A stretch of DNA of 64,000 bases from Pokkaliibacter sp. MBI-7 (lineage in GTDB: Bacteria > Pseudomonadota > Gammaproteobacteria > Pseudomonadales > Balneatricaceae), in NCBI RefSeq assembly GCF_029846635.1, contig NZ_JARVTG010000001.1, positions 839,001 to 903,000 of the forward strand, read 5' to 3'. Each line of letters begins with the position of its first letter. Position 1 is the first letter of the stretch. Positions 17,116-25,601 of this stretch are shown here, piece by piece. Below the pieces are notes generated by a model. The model was not told where the DNA came from. It made no database searches and was given only the letters and a program-made list of their open reading frames with translations. Both the position numbers and the translations under genes were made by a program.

Positions 17116-19266
17116 ATGGCATCCGGCGGTATCACTTCTACTCAGCACAAAACCCTGCTGACCACAGCAGTGGGATTGGCTCTCACCTCATCAACCCTGC
17201 TGGCTCATGCCGATGACAACAGTCTGCAACTGCCTGTGGTCAGTATCGAAGGCAATCAGGTTGAAGAAGGTTACAAAGTAGAGAAGGCGGCTTCTCCCAA
17301 GTACACCCAGCCGCTGCTGGATACCGGCAAAACCATTACCGTCATTCCTGAGGAAGTGATCAAAGAACAGGGCGCCACCACGCTGCGCGATGTGCTGCGC
17401 AACGTCACCGGCATCAGTATTCAGGCAGGTGAAGGGGGAACACCTGCTGGCGACAACATGAGCATTCGTGGTTTCAATGCCCGCACTGATATCTACGTGG
17501 ATGGCGTACGCGACCTGGGTACTTACACCCGTGACTCTTTCAATCTGGAGCAGGTTGAAGTGGCCAAGGGTCCGTCATCATCCATGAGCGGACGCGGCTC
17601 GACCGGCGGCTCCATCAATCTGGTCTCCAAGGCACCACGTCTGGACAGTTTCACCACTGCCAGCGTCGGTCTGGGCACAGACGAATACAAACGCGCCACC
17701 ATCGATACCAACCAGAGCATTGGCAGTAACAGTGCTATCCGTCTCAATGTGATGGGCTACGATGCCGATACGGCTGGCCGGAATGAGGTCTACAACTCGC
17801 GCTGGGGGGTCGCGCCCTCCGTTGCCTTTGGCCTGGAAACCAATACCCGTGTGACCGTCAGCTATCAGCACATTCAGGAAGACAACATGCCGGATTACGG
17901 CATCCCCTGGGTTCCTACCACCAATACCGCACTAGCAAGCTATGCTGACAAGGCGCCACCGGTGAATTTCGACAATTTCTATGGTCTGGTCGAGCGTGAC
18001 TACGAAGACATTATCAGCGACAGCCTGAAAATAGCTGCCGAACATGACTTCAATGACAACGTCACCCTGCGCAACCAGTTCACCTATACCCGCAGTGATC
18101 GTGACTCCATCATCAGCACGCCGCGCTTTAACGCTGATGGCAGCACCGATATCAAGCGAGAACTCAAAGGTCGCGATCAGGTCGACTCGATTTTTGACAA
18201 TCAGACCGATCTGACCCTGCACTTTGCCACCGGTCAGGTGAAACACGATCTGGTGACCGGTATCCAGCTGACACGCGAGAAAGAAGAAACCATCACCCGT
18301 AACGTCAGCAGCAGTTCCGCACTGACTGACCTGTACCATCCCAATCCCTACGACAGCTACAGCGCCGTGCCGGAACGCACGCCAGCCAACGTCGGGGTGA
18401 CCAATACTCAGTCGCTGTATGTCAACGACACTCTGCATCTGAATCCGCAGTGGCAAGTCAATGGCGGTTTGCGTCTGGATCATTCAGACACCGACTACAC
18501 CGTGAAAACGGCCTCTCGTACCGTACCGCTCGGCACCTATAGCAATAACGAAACCACCCTGAGCTATCAGGCTGGTGTGAATTACAAGCCACGGGAAAAC
18601 GGCAGCATTTACCTGTCCTACGGCAACTCGTTCAATCCTTCAGCCGAAGGTCTGGCGTTAAGTGATGCCACCAAGGATCTGGAGCCAGAAAAGAACCGCA
18701 GCTATGAGCTGGGTACCAAGTGGGAACTGCTGGACAGCAAACTGCTGTTGAGCGCAGCGGTCTTCCGTACCGAGAAGACCAACGCACGGGAAACCGATCC
18801 CGATGACAGCACCCTGTACGTCATGAATGGCAAGCAGCGTGTGCAGGGCCTGGAGCTGGGTGCCGTAGGCCAGATCACGCCTCAGTGGCAAGTGATCGCC
18901 AGCTACACCTACATGAAGAGCAAAGTGGTCAGTTCCGCAGACGAGGACATCGTCGGCCATGAGCTGAGCAATACCCCCCGTAACTCGTTCAGCCTGTGGA
19001 GTGACTACGACGCAGGCTACGGCATCAAAGTCGGCGCAGGTGCGCAGTATGTGGATGATCGCTACAACAGCACCGCCAACCTGCGTATTGCACCGTCCTA
19101 CACCCTGTATGACGCGACCGTCTCCTATGCCGTCAATCCTGATGTTACCCTGCGTCTGAATCTGCATAACATCACAGACGAAGACTACATTGACAGCGTA
19201 GGTGGCGGACACTTTGTGCCCGGCACCGGGCGTTACGCCACCCTGACGGCAGATGTATCCTTCTGA
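17116..19266 (+). CDS. fiu: TonB-dependent catecholate-type siderophore receptor (Fiu/PiuA-like)
   Basis: A 716-residue outer-membrane receptor that imports a ferric siderophore using TonB energy. It has a long signal peptide (about residues 1-32, ending LLAHA-DD), a plug domain (about 60-165, with GGTPAGDNMSIRGFNARTDI) and a 22-strand barrel to the terminal phenylalanine of TADVSF, the outer-membrane assembly signal. Similarity in length and in the following hydroxylase gene points to the Fiu/PiuA group, which takes monomeric catechols and some siderophore-antibiotic conjugates. The ATG has an AGGAGT ribosome site. It is 62 bp before the PKHD hydroxylase and divergent from the PepSY operon across probable Fur sites. 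Confidence 0.92.
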   Translation: MASGGITSTQHKTLLTTAVGLALTSSTLLAHADDNSLQLPVVSIEGNQVEEGYKVEKAASPKYTQPLLDTGKTITVIPEEVIKEQGATTLRDVLRNVTGISIQAGEGGTPAGDNMSIRGFNARTDIYVDGVRDLGTYTRDSFNLEQVEVAKGPSSSMSGRGSTGGSINLVSKAPRLDSFTTASVGLGTDEYKRATIDTNQSIGSNSAIRLNVMGYDADTAGRNEVYNSRWGVAPSVAFGLETNTRVTVSYQHIQEDNMPDYGIPWVPTTNTALASYADKAPPVNFDNFYGLVERDYEDIISDSLKIAAEHDFNDNVTLRNQFTYTRSDRDSIISTPRFNADGSTDIKRELKGRDQVDSIFDNQTDLTLHFATGQVKHDLVTGIQLTREKEETITRNVSSSSALTDLYHPNPYDSYSAVPERTPANVGVTNTQSLYVNDTLHLNPQWQVNGGLRLDHSDTDYTVKTASRTVPLGTYSNNETTLSYQAGVNYKPRENGSIYLSYGNSFNPSAEGLALSDATKDLEPEKNRSYELGTKWELLDSKLLLSAAVFRTEKTNARETDPDDSTLYVMNGKQRVQGLELGAVGQITPQWQVIASYTYMKSKVVSSADEDIVGHELSNTPRNSFSLWSDYDAGYGIKVGAGAQYVDDRYNSTANLRIAPSYTLYDATVSYAVNPDVTLRLNLHNITDEDYIDSVGGGHFVPGTGRYATLTADVSF

Positions 19267-19281
19267 CCCATGCCTCACAAC

Positions 19282-19308
19282 AGGGCGGTTAACTGAGCCG
19301 CCCTTTTA
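19282..19308 (+). terminator. Hairpin between receptor and hydroxylase genes
   Basis: AGGGCGG (19282-19288) pairs with CCGCCCT (19298-19304) and TTTTAT follows, matching an intrinsic terminator. It lies directly after the receptor stop and before the hydroxylase ribosome site, so it may attenuate rather than stop transcription into the second gene. Confidence 0.6.
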
Positions 19309-19328
19309 TATTCAGGATATGACGTACC

Positions 19329-20009
19329 ATGTTGCTTCCCATTCCCGATGTGCTGACCCGGGATCAGGTCAACGAATGCCGCAAGATCATGCAGGACGCT
19401 CACTGGATTGATGGCAAGGTCACTGCGGGCCACCAGTCGGCCAAAGCCAAGCACAATCTGCAACTGGCCGAAAACAGTGACGCTGCACGCTACATGGGGG
19501 AAATGATTACTACCGCTCTGGCCACCAATTTGCTGTTCATGGCGGCAGGCTTGCCAGGCAAGATCTTCCCACCGCTGTTTAACTGCTATCAGGGTGGGCA
19601 GTCCTTTGGCACCCATGTCGACAATGCCATTCGCCGTATTCCCGGCACGCCAGAGCGCATCCGTACAGACCTGTCCTGTACGCTGTTTTTGTCCGATCCC
19701 GATGAGTACGAAGGCGGCGAGCTGGTAGTCGAGGATACCTATGGCACGCATCAGGTAAAGCTGCCAGCCGGGCACATGATTCTCTACCCTTCAACCAGCC
19801 TTCATCACGTCACAGCCGTTACCCGGGGAGCGCGTCTGGCGTCGTTCTTCTGGCTGCAAAGCATGATTCGTCAGGACAACCGCCGCAGTCTGCTGTTTGA
19901 TCTGGACATGTCGATCCAGCAACTTACTCAGGCTACCCCCGAGCACCCGGCCCTGATTCAGCTGACCGGCGTGTATCACAACCTGCTGCGCGAATGGGCC
20001 GAGGTCTGA
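19329..20009 (+). CDS. piuC: Fe2+-dependent PKHD-type dioxygenase (PiuC/YbiX)
   Basis: A 226-residue 2-oxoglutarate/Fe(II)-dependent hydroxylase of the PKHX/YbiX family. The Fe ligands are visible: H96 and D98 in SFGTHVDNAIR and H159 in STSLHHVTAVTRGAR, with the 2-oxoglutarate-binding arginine at about R169. Such proteins are encoded beside Fiu or PiuA receptors and are required with them for some siderophore-drug sensitivity; the natural substrate is not settled. The length equals that of E. coli YbiX (225). It is followed by a strong bidirectional hairpin. Confidence 0.93.
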   Translation: MLLPIPDVLTRDQVNECRKIMQDAHWIDGKVTAGHQSAKAKHNLQLAENSDAARYMGEMITTALATNLLFMAAGLPGKIFPPLFNCYQGGQSFGTHVDNAIRRIPGTPERIRTDLSCTLFLSDPDEYEGGELVVEDTYGTHQVKLPAGHMILYPSTSLHHVTAVTRGARLASFFWLQSMIRQDNRRSLLFDLDMSIQQLTQATPEHPALIQLTGVYHNLLREWAEV

Positions 20010-20030
20010 TACGACGACTGCAGAAAACAC

Positions 20031-20058
20031 AAAGGCCGGGGATTCGCCACCGGCCTTT
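20031..20058. terminator. Bidirectional terminator between piuC and maf
   Basis: AAAGGCCGG (20031-20039) pairs perfectly with CCGGCCTTT (20050-20058) around a 10-base loop. The genes on both sides converge here, and the A/T-flanked stem suits termination in both directions. Confidence 0.75.
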
Positions 20059-20084
20059 GTACCGCAATATCATCCCGCTTGAGA

Positions 20085-20669
20085 TCAGGTCGCCTGAGTC
20101 AGCCAGGTAGGGACGCCCGCTTCAGCTAACAGCAACGCAGTTTCATGCAGAGGCAGCCCTACGACCGCTGAATAGCTGCCACGCACCCCCGCCACCAGCA
20201 CGCCACCTTTGCCCTGAATACCATAGCTCCCGGCTTTATCGGCAGGCTCCCCCGTCATCCAATAGGCCTCTGCCTGTGCAACTGAGATCGGCATCATGCT
20301 GACATCGGTGGAGACAACCCGGCTAAATACCTGCCCCGCTGTCACGATGGCGATCGCCGTCAGCACCTGATGCCCGCGCCCACCCAGATTAACCAGCGTA
20401 CGGACTGCGTCGGCCTGATCCAGCGGTTTGCCAAGAATCTCGCCATCCAGAACGACCGTCGTATCAGATCCCAGTACCGCGACATCATCACCCTGCAACC
20501 GGGCTACAGCCTGCGCCTTTTCAATAGCCAGACGTTCCACATAAGCGGCTGGGTCTTCACCAACCAGAGGAGTTTCATCAATATCGGCCACCTGCACGGT
20601 GAACTCTGCACCTATCTGGGTTAGCAGTTCACGACGACGTGGAGACTGGGAGGCCAGAATCAATTTCAT
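20085..20669 (-). CDS. maf: Maf-like nucleoside triphosphate pyrophosphatase (dTTP/UTPase)
   Basis: A 194-residue Maf/YhdE-family house-cleaning pyrophosphatase that hydrolyses dTTP, UTP and some modified nucleotides. The signature LASQSPRRRELL at residues 4-15 and the conserved SDTTVVLDGEILGKP block carry the active-site residues. The gene is at its usual place after mreD (60 bp gap). Its other usual neighbour, rng, is displaced by 8.7 kb. Confidence 0.95.
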   Translation of the reverse strand: MKLILASQSPRRRELLTQIGAEFTVQVADIDETPLVGEDPAAYVERLAIEKAQAVARLQGDDVAVLGSDTTVVLDGEILGKPLDQADAVRTLVNLGGRGHQVLTAIAIVTAGQVFSRVVSTDVSMMPISVAQAEAYWMTGEPADKAGSYGIQGKGGVLVAGVRGSYSAVVGLPLHETALLLAEAGVPTWLTQAT

Positions 20670-20729
20670 GAGAGGCTACCTGAAACAAGAAGGGAAAACG
20701 GGGGAACAATACCAAGCAAGTTGATCGGA

Positions 20730-21212
20730 TCAGCTGACAAAAATACGGCGCAGATCCCTGTGCACGACAAACCACCAGGGCCATAGCAAGGCGCTGATCA
20801 GACTGGGCAACATAAAGATCAATGACTCTGCGGCACCACCCTGCCACTGCTGCAGCCAGTGCCGCACCATTTGCAAAATGCCAATCAGCATGAGCACCAC
20901 GAAGGATTGCTGAATCAGCGGGAAGTTACGCAGGCGCTGATGCAGCAGAGTAGTGAGATACGCCACCACCGTCAGCCCAATAGCGTTGGCCCCCAACGGG
21001 CTGGACTGCAGCAGATCCAGAAGCAACCCACATATCCATGCGGTCTTGACACCCACACGCTCTGGCAATGCCATGACCCAGTAGATCAGCGCCATGGCAA
21101 CCCATTCGGGCCGCCCCCACTGCAGCATTTCTGGTAGTGGAATAGCACTGAGCATGAAGGCCAACAACAACGACAGCAGAATCAGCCAGCCACCCTTGGG
21201 GCCCTGCCTCAT
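20730..21212 (-). CDS. mreD: Rod shape-determining protein MreD
   Basis: A 160-residue integral membrane protein with about five hydrophobic helices (first at residues 9-25, LILLSLLLAFMLSAIPLP). MreD is a part of the elongasome that connects MreB/MreC to RodA-PBP2. The start overlaps the mreC stop by 4 bp, indicating coupling. The ending WWFVVHRDLRR resembles other gammaproteobacterial MreD proteins. Confidence 0.95.
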   Translation of the reverse strand: MRQGPKGGWLILLSLLLAFMLSAIPLPEMLQWGRPEWVAMALIYWVMALPERVGVKTAWICGLLLDLLQSSPLGANAIGLTVVAYLTTLLHQRLRNFPLIQQSFVVLMLIGILQMVRHWLQQWQGGAAESLIFMLPSLISALLWPWWFVVHRDLRRIFVS

Positions 21213-22270
21213 GGGGTCGCTACCTTTTTAGCAGCAGGGGTGGCAGCACTGGTGTGCGCATTCCCTGCAGCAGGCTTGGGTTTGTTGTCTGGTTTCCTGG
21301 CATCCGGTGAGGGTGCAGGGGCGGCCGTAGCGGCCGGCTTTTGCGGTGTACTCGTACCTGTGTTGGCTGCAGCATTGCTGGCAGGAGCCGGTACGGAGCC
21401 AGCCTGAGCATCGGCGCCTTCAGCGGGTACGGTAGCAGGATCAACAAGCGGCTGTGGCGACGGGAACAACAGCAATACATGGCGGCTACGGTCAAGCTGT
21501 GCACTGGGTTTGACTTTAACCAGCGCAAAAGGCTCCCCCGGATCATGAATCACTTCAGTCACCTCCCCGACCGGATAACCATAAGGGAAGCGCCCTCCCA
21601 GCCCGGAGCTGATCAGCAAGTCACCCTTGGTAATATCTGCAGTGTCAGGTACATGCTCAAGACTCAGCACACCCGGCACCCCTTCCCCAAAGGCAATGGC
21701 ACGCAGACCGTTGCGATTGACCTGCACCGGAATGGCGTGAGCTGCGTCGGTGATCAGCAGCACCCGACTGGTGTAGGGGCCAACCTCAACCACCTGCCCC
21801 ATAATACCGCCCGCATCCAGTACAGCCTGACCGACGTATACGTTGTCGTTACTGCCCTTATTAAGGACGATCTGATGCTGGAAAGGATCAGGATTAACAC
21901 CGATGAGATCTGCCAGCAGCACACGCTCATCCAGACGCTGGGAAGCGTTGAGCAATTCACGCAGGCGAATGTTTTCTGCCGTGGTAGAGGCCATCTTCTG
22001 CACCTGGCGCTCAAGGAAGAGCACCTGAGTACGCAGACGATCATTGTCCTGCTGCAACTGCTCGCGGTTGGCGAGCGTTCGGTCAGCAGCACTCCAGACC
22101 TGATTAGGGACATCGACCACCCATTGAAGAGGGGCGGTGAAGACGGTGAGCCAGGAGCGTACCTGCGACATCCCCGACCAGTAGCGATCAGCCACCAGCA
22201 GAGATAGCGACAGGCACACCAAAACCCAGAACCACCACTTGGAAGAAGAACTACGGAAAATCGAACGCAC
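21209..22270 (-). CDS. mreC: Cell shape-determining protein MreC
   Basis: A 353-residue bitopic protein. The membrane helix (WWFWVLVCLSLSLLVADRY, about residues 12-30) is followed by a coiled coil (about 65-105) and the periplasmic beta domain (about 115-270, with LLISSGLGGRFPYGYPVG), which activates PBP2. The last ~80 residues are a low-complexity Ala/Pro/Thr/Lys tail, longer than in E. coli; such tails vary among relatives. It lies 23 bp after mreB. Confidence 0.96.
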   Translation of the reverse strand: MRSIFRSSSSKWWFWVLVCLSLSLLVADRYWSGMSQVRSWLTVFTAPLQWVVDVPNQVWSAADRTLANREQLQQDNDRLRTQVLFLERQVQKMASTTAENIRLRELLNASQRLDERVLLADLIGVNPDPFQHQIVLNKGSNDNVYVGQAVLDAGGIMGQVVEVGPYTSRVLLITDAAHAIPVQVNRNGLRAIAFGEGVPGVLSLEHVPDTADITKGDLLISSGLGGRFPYGYPVGEVTEVIHDPGEPFALVKVKPSAQLDRSRHVLLLFPSPQPLVDPATVPAEGADAQAGSVPAPASNAAANTGTSTPQKPAATAAPAPSPDARKPDNKPKPAAGNAHTSAATPAAKKVATP

Positions 22271-22293
22271 AGTGGTTCTCTGTTATCCCTGAC

Positions 22294-23331
22294 TTATTCG
22301 GATGACAACAGCTCAAAACCGCGGCTGTCCAACATCTCCAGTGCACGACCACCACCACGGGCCACACAAGTCAGAGGATCATCAGCGATGATGACCGGCA
22401 AACCGGTTTCCTCACTGATCAGTTTGTCGATATCACGCAACAAGGCACCACCACCAGTGATCACGATACCGCTTTCGGCGATATCGGAGGCCAGTTCAGG
22501 CGGACACTGCTCCAGTGCAGTTTTAACTGCCTGCACAATGGTAGACAGCGGATCTTGTAGCGCTTCCAGAATTTCGTTGGAGTTCAGCGTGAAGCTGCGC
22601 GGGATACCTTCTGACAGATTGCGACCACGCACATCGATTTCACGGATTTCAGCAGAGGGATAGGCACAGCCCACTTCCTGCTTGATACGCTCAGCCGTAG
22701 CATCACCAATCAGGCTGCCGTAGTTGCGACGTACATAGGTCGAAATGGATTCGTCAAAACGGTCACCACCCACACGCACAGACTCGGCATACACGATACC
22801 GTTCAATGACAGGATAGCGATTTCGGTAGTACCACCACCGATATCCACCACCATCGAACCGGTTGCTTCATCTACTGGCAAACCTGCACCAATGGCCGCC
22901 GCCATGGGTTCATCAATCAGATAGACCTCACGCGCACCCGCACCCAGTGCCGACTCTTTGATCGCACGACGCTCAACCTGGGTAGACTTGCAGGGCACAC
23001 AGACCAGCACACGTGGGCTGGGAGTAATGAAGGAGTTTTCATGCACTTTGTTAATGAAGTGCTGGAGCATTTTTTCGGTGACATGGAAGTCAGCAATAAC
23101 GCCGTCTTTCATTGGCCGGATAGCAGTGATGTTACCGGGAGTTCTGCCCAGCATACGCTTAGCATCAAGACCGACCGCCGCGACCTGCTTCTGGTTGCCC
23201 ACTTGACGAATGGCCACCACTGATGGCTCGTTGAGTACGATGTCCTTGTTGCGGACATAAATCAGGGTATTGGCCGTTCCCAGGTCAATGGATAGATCGC
23301 TTGAGAACAGTCCACGGATTCGTTTGAACAT
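22294..23331 (-). CDS. mreB: Rod shape-determining actin-like protein MreB
   Basis: A 345-residue bacterial actin that organises side-wall peptidoglycan synthesis. Family motifs are present in order: DLGTANTLIY (phosphate 1), VVDIGGGTTEIAI (phosphate 2) and IVITGGGALLRDID (adenosine). The N-terminal MFKRIRGLFSSD contains the amphipathic membrane helix seen in Gram-negative MreB. It is the first gene of the mreBCD-maf series and is divergent from gatCAB. Confidence 0.97.
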   Translation of the reverse strand: MFKRIRGLFSSDLSIDLGTANTLIYVRNKDIVLNEPSVVAIRQVGNQKQVAAVGLDAKRMLGRTPGNITAIRPMKDGVIADFHVTEKMLQHFINKVHENSFITPSPRVLVCVPCKSTQVERRAIKESALGAGAREVYLIDEPMAAAIGAGLPVDEATGSMVVDIGGGTTEIAILSLNGIVYAESVRVGGDRFDESISTYVRRNYGSLIGDATAERIKQEVGCAYPSAEIREIDVRGRNLSEGIPRSFTLNSNEILEALQDPLSTIVQAVKTALEQCPPELASDIAESGIVITGGGALLRDIDKLISEETGLPVIIADDPLTCVARGGGRALEMLDSRGFELLSSE

Positions 23332-23738
23332 GAGACTAATAGCTTCTTATGCAGGCTGATGAGTGCGTGAGCGGGCGTCAGTAAACTGCCAAACTCTAAC
23401 AATGGCAGGGATTTTGAGCAAGGCGTAAATATGGTACCTTACCAGCCTTTGAGCAGCTCGCCGTCCATGCCTGGCGAACCTGACGCTCTCGCGCGATTTG
23501 AGGCGCTATTCTAGCCGAGCAGCCAACCATAAGAAACTGCTGATTGGTACAGTACTGTTGCAGGTTACAACCGGAAATACCCGGGCAAATGTCAGAATTT
23601 GTCGATATTGGCGGGTAAGCAGGCAATGACCTTGGCACGTTGTCGCTGCACTGCGACAAAGGCGCAAGGCCGTCAGCAACGGCTGACAGAAAGGTATGGA
23701 TGGGCTGGCAAAATCTTCTGAAAGGTGGATGACACTAC
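23332..23738. other. Intergenic region between mreB and gatC
   Basis: A 407 bp region without a convincing gene separates the divergent mreB and gatC starts. It should carry both promoters. Short open frames in it on the minus strand have Cys-rich, low-plausibility translations and no ribosome sites, so I do not call them. A candidate mreB promoter is listed separately. On the gatC side an AAGGTGG ribosome site precedes the gene. Confidence 0.6.
23393..23421 (-). promoter_or_regulatory. Candidate mreB promoter
   Basis: On the minus strand TTGCTC (23421-23416) and TAGAGT (23398-23393) are separated by exactly 17 bp, about 60 bp upstream of the mreB ATG. The boxes match the sigma-70 consensus at four of six positions each. 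Confidence 0.35.
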
Positions 23739-24026
23739 ATGGCACTTCAGCAATCCGACGTAGAAAAAATTGCACACCTGGCCCGACTGCAACTGGAAGA
23801 GTCCAGTGTTGAGGGATACGTGCGCAATCTTTCCAATATTCTCGCTCTGGTCGATCAGATGCAGGCGGTGAATACCGACAATGTCGAGCCATTGGCCAAC
23901 CCCCTGGACGCCGTTCAACGTCTGCGTCCTGACGCCGTAACCGAGGAAAATCAGCGCGACAAGCTGCAGGCTAATGCCCCTGCGCAGGAGCGCGGACTGT
24001 TCCTGGTGCCCAAGGTCATCGAGTAA
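23739..24026 (+). CDS. gatC: Asp-tRNA(Asn)/Glu-tRNA(Gln) amidotransferase subunit GatC
   Basis: A 95-residue GatC protein that wraps around and stabilises the GatA-GatB interface. The family opening DVEKIAHLARLQLEE and the motif NVEPLANPLDAVQRLRPD are visible. It begins the gatCAB operon. Its presence suggests that the organism makes Asn-tRNA and/or Gln-tRNA by transamidation, as Pseudomonas does. Confidence 0.96.
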   Translation: MALQQSDVEKIAHLARLQLEESSVEGYVRNLSNILALVDQMQAVNTDNVEPLANPLDAVQRLRPDAVTEENQRDKLQANAPAQERGLFLVPKVIE

Positions 24027-24134
24027 TTCCTGGCACTTTTTCAACCTTAACGACAGCTGAAATCACCAGAGCCCGCTCTCTGGTCTGTTTCTTCTACATA
24101 TTCCGCTGATCGACAGCACAGGATGCCTTTTCCC

Positions 24135-25574
24135 ATGCAACAACACACTCTGGCCGGGCTGGCCAAACAACTTCAGGACGGCCAGTGCTCTGCCACTGAA
24201 CTGGCACAGGACTATCTGGGCCGTATCAAGGCAGACACCACCAACTCCTTTATCAGCGTGACCGAAGAGATCGCGCTGCAACAGGCGAAAGCGGCTGACG
24301 AACGCCGCGCTGCAGGCAATGCCGGTCTGCTGACCGGCCTGCCCATCGCTCACAAAGACATTTTCTGCACCGAAGGCGTGCGTACCTCCTGCGGCTCAAA
24401 AATGCTCGATAACTTTATCGCTCCCTACAATGCCACCGTGGTGGAGAAGTGTGCTGCCGAAGGCATGGTGATGCTGGGCAAAACAAACTGTGATGAGTTC
24501 GCCATGGGCTCCTCCAACGAGAACTCCTTCTACGGAGCGGTAAAGAACCCCTGGGATGCCGAACGCGTACCCGGCGGCTCTTCGGGTGGCTCCGCCGCCG
24601 CCGTTGCCGCAGGCCTGGTACCCGCTACCACCGGTACTGATACCGGCGGTTCCATTCGCCAGCCCGCTGCATTCTGCGGTATTACCGGTCTGCGCCCCAC
24701 CTATGGCCGCGTGTCGCGCTGGGGCATGGTCGCCTATGCCTCCAGTCTGGATCAGGGCGGTCCCATGGCACGCACCGCAGAAGACTGCGCGCTGCTGCTG
24801 CAGGCCATGGCAGGCTTTGACCAGAAAGACTCCACCAGTGCCCAGCGCGACGTGCCCGACTACAGCGCCAGTCTCAATGCCCCGCTCAGCGGCCTGAAGA
24901 TTGGTCTGCCGAAGGAGTTCTTCAACGCTGATCTGGATGGGCAGATGGCAAGCGTGCTGCAGGCTGCCATTGACGAATACCGCAAGCTGGGCGCTGAAGT
25001 GAAGGAAATCAGCCTGACCAACGTTGGTCTGTCGATTCCTGCCTACTACATCATTGCCCCGGCCGAAGCCTCTTCCAACCTGTCCCGCTTTGACGGTGTT
25101 CGTTATGGCTATCGCTGCGACAACCCCAAGGATCTGATGGATCTGTACAAGCGCAGCCGTGGTGAGGCCTTCGGTGAAGAGGTCAAACGCCGCATCATGG
25201 TCGGCACCTACGCCCTGTCCGCTGGCTATTACGATGCTTACTACCTGAAGGCACAGAAGATACGCCGTCTGATCCAGCAGGATTACATCGCTGCCCTCAA
25301 CGACGTGGATGTCATCATGGCACCGGTAACGCCGACCCCTGCTTTCAGGATCGGTGAAAACACCAATGACCCTGTCGCCATGTATATGGAAGATATTTTC
25401 ACCCTGTCCCTGAACCTCGCGGGTCTGCCCGGTATGTCCGTGCCCGCTGGTTTCATCGGCCACCTGCCGGTGGGTCTGCAGCTGATCGGTAACTTCTTCG
25501 AAGAGTCCCGTCTGCTGAATGTTGCCCACCAGTTCCAGCAAGTGACCGACTGGCACCTGCGTACCCCAGCCTGA
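24135..25574 (+). CDS. gatA: Asp-tRNA(Asn)/Glu-tRNA(Gln) amidotransferase subunit GatA
   Basis: A glutamine amidase subunit of about 479 residues that releases ammonia from glutamine and channels it to GatB. The amidase-signature catalytic triad is visible: Lys in LPIAHKDIFCTEG, cis-Ser and nucleophile Ser in GGSSGGSAAAVAAG and TDTGGSIRQPA. I prefer the ATG at 24135 (MQQHTLAGLAKQL) because family proteins begin this way; the in-frame ATG at 24123 is directly against its AGG and adds only four residues. Confidence 0.96.
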   Translation: MQQHTLAGLAKQLQDGQCSATELAQDYLGRIKADTTNSFISVTEEIALQQAKAADERRAAGNAGLLTGLPIAHKDIFCTEGVRTSCGSKMLDNFIAPYNATVVEKCAAEGMVMLGKTNCDEFAMGSSNENSFYGAVKNPWDAERVPGGSSGGSAAAVAAGLVPATTGTDTGGSIRQPAAFCGITGLRPTYGRVSRWGMVAYASSLDQGGPMARTAEDCALLLQAMAGFDQKDSTSAQRDVPDYSASLNAPLSGLKIGLPKEFFNADLDGQMASVLQAAIDEYRKLGAEVKEISLTNVGLSIPAYYIIAPAEASSNLSRFDGVRYGYRCDNPKDLMDLYKRSRGEAFGEEVKRRIMVGTYALSAGYYDAYYLKAQKIRRLIQQDYIAALNDVDVIMAPVTPTPAFRIGENTNDPVAMYMEDIFTLSLNLAGLPGMSVPAGFIGHLPVGLQLIGNFFEESRLLNVAHQFQQVTDWHLRTPA

Positions 25575-25601
25575 GCCCGGATGAGAAGAGGTATATAGAA
25601 G

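Noticed and set aside
23396..23892. Two short minus-strand frames between mreB and gatC
   Set aside because: Cys/Ser-rich translations, no ribosome sites, one overlaps gatC; the region is better explained as a divergent promoter region.
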